Of a stretch of DNA of 64,000 nucleotides, positions 59,679-64,000 are shown one piece after another; the first letter of the stretch is position 1, and each line of letters starts with the position of its first letter. The notes beneath the pieces were generated by a model. It was given only the letters and a program-made list of their open reading frames with translations, did not search any database and was not told the DNA's origin. The stretch comes from Crossaster papposus (lineage: Eukaryota; Echinodermata; Asteroidea; Velatida; Solasteridae), in NCBI GenBank assembly GCA_037893245.1, contig JBAIAA010000777.1:434001-498000 (forward strand), written 5' to 3'. The position numbers were made by a program, and so were the translations under genes.

Positions 59679-61022
59679 TACACAAAAATGAAATAAGAAT
59701 GAAATTGGAAATTACAGACCCATATCAATCTTGTCAATTTACAGTAAAGTGTCTGAGAAGTTGATTTTAATCGTCTGATATCATTTGTGGACAAAAATGG
59801 TATATTGTCTGATTCTCAATTTGGTTTTAGGAAAAATAGGTCCACCGAGATGGCTATAGTTCAGGTTGTTAATAAAATACTTGGTGCCATTGATAATAAG
59901 AAACTATCTATTGGAATTGTTTTGGACCTGTCAAAGGCCTTCGACACGGTTAATCATGACATCCTCATTCGGAAATTAGACCAGTATGGTATACGTGGTA
60001 TTGCTTTGGAATGGTTTAAAAGTTATCTTTGTAATAGAACGCAATTTGTGTGTTACAATTCTGCCATCTCCATGGATCAATATATTTCATGTGGGGTACC
60101 TCAAGGTTCTGTGTTGGAATCATTATTATTTATTATTTACATATACGATATTTGTAATTCTTCGAAAATTATTTCATTTTATTTATTTGCAGACGATACA
60201 AGTTTATTGTATGACCATAATGATATTAATACTGGTATTCAAAACTTAAATGTTGAACTTGTTAAGATTTCCTCTTGGCTGTTATCTAATAATTTATCTG
60301 TAAATCTCTTCAAAACAAATTATATTATTTTCAGTTCTGGTAATTGTAAATATTCTCAAACTGTTCCTTTGGTATTAAATGGTATCATTCTTCAACAAGT
60401 TTTCAATACCAACCTTTTAGGTATTAACATTGATAGTCATTTAAGTTGGTCTAATCATATCAATACTTTGGCTACTAGTACTAAGGTCTCTAAAAAGATT
60501 GGTGTTATAAATCGATCGAAGCCAATTCTTCCCAGTAATGTTTTATTAACATTGTATAATTCGTTTATACTTCCTTATTTAAATTATTCAGTTATTGTCT
60601 GGGGTGGCTCAATTTCTCAACAAAATAAATTATTTCTCTTGCAAAAAAGAGCTGTACGTATTATTTCTAAAGCGGGTTATTTGGATCACACAACTCCTCT
60701 ATTTGCCAATTTGAACCTGCTTAAGTTGACTAATATTTATTATTTTAATCTTGGCATATTTATGTTTAAACTAATGAATAATTTATTACCCCATTGCTTT
60801 AATCATCTTTTCATTTTAACCTCAGATGTTCATTGTTATGTAACCAGAAGTACATCTCGGAAACTGTTGTATCAACATTTTAACCGTACATCTTTATTTA
60901 AACATAGTCCCAAACAACGTGGAATCAAATGTTGGAATAGTCTGACGGATGTCAAGCAGTCTTGTTCTCTTCATATTTTTAGAAAAAAACTCAAACTTAA
61001 CTTGCTCAATGATGGTAATTAA
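59679..61022 (+). pseudogene. LINE ORF2, reverse transcriptase part (unit 2)
   Basis: The frame 59787-61022 is open for 411 codons and includes SDSQFGFRKNRST, SKAFDTVNHDIL, GVPQGSVL and the catalytic FADDTSLL, then the complete C-terminal domain that is broken in unit 1. The GPLLF block is changed to ESLLF. The N-terminal RT start is in another frame, so the protein is still not complete. Confidence 0.85.
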
Positions 61023-61140
61023 TTCATTTATTATTTGGCCTGATCTCCTGTAAGTGTAATTGTTTATTGTAGTCCTTGTATGTTGTCCGTAGTTAATGTG
61101 TCTGGGTTGGGGTAAGGGTGGGGGATAGGGAAAGGAATAA

Positions 61141-61152
61141 AAGCTTCGGCTT
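61141..61152 (+). promoter_or_regulatory. UUCG-tetraloop hairpin in LINE 3' UTR, unit 2
   Basis: Identical to 19780-19791 (AAGC-TTCG-GCTT) and again followed by a pyrimidine run. Confidence 0.5.
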
Positions 61153-61305
61153 CTTCTTTTTCCTCAATGTTGACATGTGTTTTTTTTACACTTAATAGTT
61201 TAATTTTCACATTATCATTTAATTAACTGTTTGTATTTATATTGTGCTTACTTGTAATGATTGTTTTGTTGTTGCCAACATTGAAATATACGTGTGTGAA
61301 TAAAC

Positions 61306-62368
61306 TTGAATCCGATTGGGCCTACTGCAAGGTCCATCTAGCAGTCATTGTGTTAGAGAACAACAGAGTCCAGCGAAAGGGCTATCTGGCCCGGCTATCC
61401 AGCGCACCGGGGCCAACCACCCTCAACGGTTTCCGATCCGAGTGAACATCAGTGGAAAGAAAATCGTCGCGAAATTTCGGTGAGATACAAGTTGGTACAA
61501 ACAAAAATGGGTCTTAAAAAAAAATAGAAAAAAATAATAATAAGAGAATTATCGCTTTTGCCGTTTTGGACGCGATGCGTCTAGTCTAGTCTGAAGCATA
61601 GAGCTATCTCTATGGCAACGTCTGAAGCGACTGTTTTGAAAAAAATATTGTGTAGCGCCCTCAAAAGTCGAGGCGCGAATAGTTTTAGTAATGGCGGCGC
61701 CCTTGGCCTGTTTAAATGATTATGAAACGGCAGTTAGGAACTTTTTCTTTCGCTGTTTTATTTGGAGTTGAAAAGGCAACATCAAAGGTAAAAATGTGCC
61801 TGTTCAGTATAGAGAAAGTTTGTTTTATAAAAGACGCGTATTTTTGATGTATGTAGGCTAGTATAGGTCAAAGAAACATGTTTTGGACGGTGTGTACAGT
61901 ATAACCACAGACAACACATCTGCACATGACATAGACATGGAGGATAGACTATCTTTCGTTCGATGGGAAACCTACCGCGCGCTTTTTACGTTCTGTGCAC
62001 ATATTACCGGGCAACGCGCTAACACAAAATGGGCCTAAAACTTAAGTCTTATTTGAGGGTACGTATCAAGATTGGCACTGGATATGCTTAATCTATCCTA
62101 TGACATTTTCTTTCAAATCGATAAATGCTTTCAATATAATTATTTGACTGGAACAGTTCGGGTGTGTACGAATTCCCTATACCGAGGGCTAAATTTGCCC
62201 ATAGTTGGTATTTTAGTCAGGCACCGCGAAATCACGAAATCACCCTGTAGTTTTGAATAGGACCTGGCGGTCTATGTGTTTATATGTCTGTGACTGAGTA
62301 TAACTCACTACAGCACAGTGCACGAAACAGGTAACATAACAGCTGTTGACTTTGCTCAACAATGACTA
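61306..62368. other. LINE downstream flank, unit 2
   Basis: The first 570 bp match 19965-20540, including the short unidentified frame (61308-61445). 61880-62368 has no counterpart in unit 1 and no gene I recognise. Confidence 0.45.
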
Positions 62369-63156
62369 CGTGCATTTGAATCAACGAACATTGCTCCACA
62401 TTTTGAGGCCTGATTTTCTCACTTTTTTGAAAGGTAAGAATACACTGATACTGTTAGTGCCTACTGGGGACAAGCAGCATTTTTGTAAGTGGCTGTTTTC
62501 TGTGACATTTTGGGGGATAAGTGTGGGAGGTCATGCCGGGATCGATGTGCAGACATTTCTTACAGCGATAAAGGGCTCTTGCTTGGACCCTATATCACCC
62601 GACATGTCCACATGTTGAAAAAGGTGATTTTAGGGTCCAAGTTACTCGGACTAATGTTTGCCCAAAGCAACATCCGATTTCACCCTCAAAACGGCCACAA
62701 AAGTACTTGATTAGCCATCTGAGATGCAAGTACACATCGACGAATAAGATTGTGGTACTAGGTTTACTTACGATTCTGATGAAAAGTGAAATTTCAAGGT
62801 TAATTCCGCAAGCTGCATCAGACACTTTGTTCTTGAAAAATAGTGCATGCCGACCGTACCACTATAGTTGATACTGAAGTAAGAATATATAAGTAGAATC
62901 ACCAAAATAAACTTTTCCAAAAAATAATAATAATAATTATACCCAAACTTAGAAATAAATATATTACGTGGCAGGGATTAACGATTTATGCAAATTATCC
63001 AATTTCCACCACTTGGATTTTTTGAGATTTTTAGTATGTCATTCTAGGGACCTTATAGAAGTGCACTGTGGTGAAAAATATTCTATTGCAATTTGTGTGA
63101 GGTCAAAACTTATTTTCCTTGGACTATTATTGTGATTTGGAATAATACATGGAGGA

Positions 63157-63558
63157 GTGGTTTATGACCAATCAGGGTATTGCAAAGGACATTTTGTTAT
63201 GAGGCGCTAGCTTCACGCGTAATGTACGCGCACAAACCGCTATAAAAGACGAGCCAAATCAGTGCTCGGGGTTCAGAGATTCAGATCGATGTTCAGGTCG
63301 TGACTGGTTCTGGCCCGGTAGACCTAGTCCACGGAGCGTGTCTTACTCGACGTTCGATTGCAATACACATTGACGCTTCGTCTCATTGTTACACACATAG
63401 ACATTCGGTTTATGCACATTAGGCATAGTGTGTGCTTGTAGTATTGGAAGCATCGTACAGATAATAAAACTGTTATTATTCTTTGAAGCCACAGCACGAT
63501 CTCTCCAGTCTCTTTAGTCATTTAGTACTCGTACCAGTATTTTCACGCCCGTTACAAT
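63157..63558 (+). promoter_or_regulatory. LTR-like block, third copy
   Basis: Homologue of 21636-22027 with the same CCAAT box, CTATAAAAG and AATAAAACTG, slightly diverged. Confidence 0.4.
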
Positions 63559-63814
63559 ATATAAGTTTATAACACCTCACCCATGCCATGGAGGTTTCCT
63601 ACCTTCATGCCTCACCCAAAGATTCGGCTTGGTTTGGATACTTTAAAATTATAATCTAAATACAGTTTAAATGAATTATAATCTAAATACATGTACAGTT
63701 AAAATGAACTTTTATTTCAATCCAGCTCCGTAGCGCTGGCTCTTTGAAACAATACCCGCTACGATCAGTGCGCTACGCTCATTGCGCACATCAGCATACA
63801 TTTACACAGTCACC

Positions 63815-63856
63815 AGTCACGAAGAGGTATGAATTTTGTTTCCCACTCGGGATTTA
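63815..63856 (+). pseudogene. Oxidoreductase remnant, third copy, first exon deleted
   Basis: Homology to copy 1 jumps from about 22253 directly to about 22810. This removes some 555 bp with the start codon and the GxGxxG exon. A 24-bp GTGCGC...GCGCAC hairpin insertion lies nearby (63767-63790). Only the exon 1 edge remains before the MITE. Confidence 0.6.
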
Positions 63857-64000
63857 AAGGTAGGATACACCATTTGCAAAATCGCAACATTTTACTACCG
63901 AATTATTAGGAAATATCCCACTTATTTGTAGGTAAATAATGATTGTAGGCATCCAGCAAATAGATTGTGTTAGATATCCTTTAATTGTTCTGAAAAATTT
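63857..64000 (-). mobile_element. TA-flanked MITE, family 1 (cut by the window edge)
   Basis: Starts AAGGTAGGATACACCA after TA at 63855-63856; matches 22855-22998. Confidence 0.85.

Larger units (their letters stand above)
52584..61305 (+). mobile_element. CR1/L2-like LINE, unit 2 copy, interrupted
   Basis: LINE sequence is present in 52584-52704, 54018-55532 and 59679-61305. It is interrupted first by a Harbinger-like element and then by an LTR element. Without the inserts it matches 16690-19952, including the 3' UTR UUCG hairpin (61141-61152). Confidence 0.85.
51683..64000 (+). repeat. Large tandem duplication, unit 2, LINE and oxidoreductase half
   Basis: Colinear with 15753-23010 or so of unit 1 after removal of insertions. 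Sequence at 61880-62368 differs from unit 1. The oxidoreductase part restarts at about 62369 and leaves the window inside a MITE. Confidence 0.85.

Overview
The window looks like repeat-rich nuclear DNA of a marine invertebrate, most likely a deuterostome such as an echinoderm, lancelet or hemichordate. It has spliced gene fragments, A+T-rich intergenic DNA, a collagen-stalk C1q gene pair, and an unusually mixed transposon load: Helitron, piggyBac, hAT, PIF/Harbinger, TA-inserting MITEs, DIRS, Gypsy-type LTR elements, a CR1/L2-like LINE and tRNA-derived SINEs. No bacterial operon, CRISPR array or rRNA was seen. The species cannot be fixed from the sequence alone.

Layout. The window contains a tandem duplication of one large unit. 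Unit 1 starts at 2230, just after the 3' end of a Gypsy-type element (1-2229), and runs to about 26968. Unit 2 starts near 33342 and runs past the right edge. Each unit reads: truncated TA-flanked MITE, minus-strand C1q gene, A+T-rich DNA with a 153-bp tandem repeat, intergenic DNA with MITEs and a tRNA-like sequence, a CR1/L2-like LINE, then an LTR-like block and a decayed FAD oxidoreductase gene of the sarcosine/pipecolate oxidase type. Between the units, the oxidoreductase segment is duplicated once more as two direct 6354-bp copies (20615-26968 and 26969-33322) that differ at only three positions I could find by eye.

Because the units are paralogous, each serves as an empty site for insertions in the other. 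This fixes the ends of a Helitron (3844-4840), a piggyBac derivative (8627-9382), a solo LTR (40970-42262), and a nested set in which an LTR element (55533-59678) sits inside the LINE and a hAT element (55696-56429) sits inside that element's 5' LTR. A Harbinger-like element (52705-54017) and a DIRS element (about 46723-51682) are also confined to unit 2.

Genes. The only intact-looking cellular genes are the two C1q proteins (2883-3731 and 34015-34845). Their collagen stalks are identical, while their globular heads differ at 16 positions. Cellular remnants are the oxidoreductase pseudogenes (two full, one truncated) and a fragment of the last exon of the checkpoint kinase ATR (43853-44035) with a stop in place of a conserved tryptophan. 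Nearly all other coding-like sequence belongs to decayed transposons.
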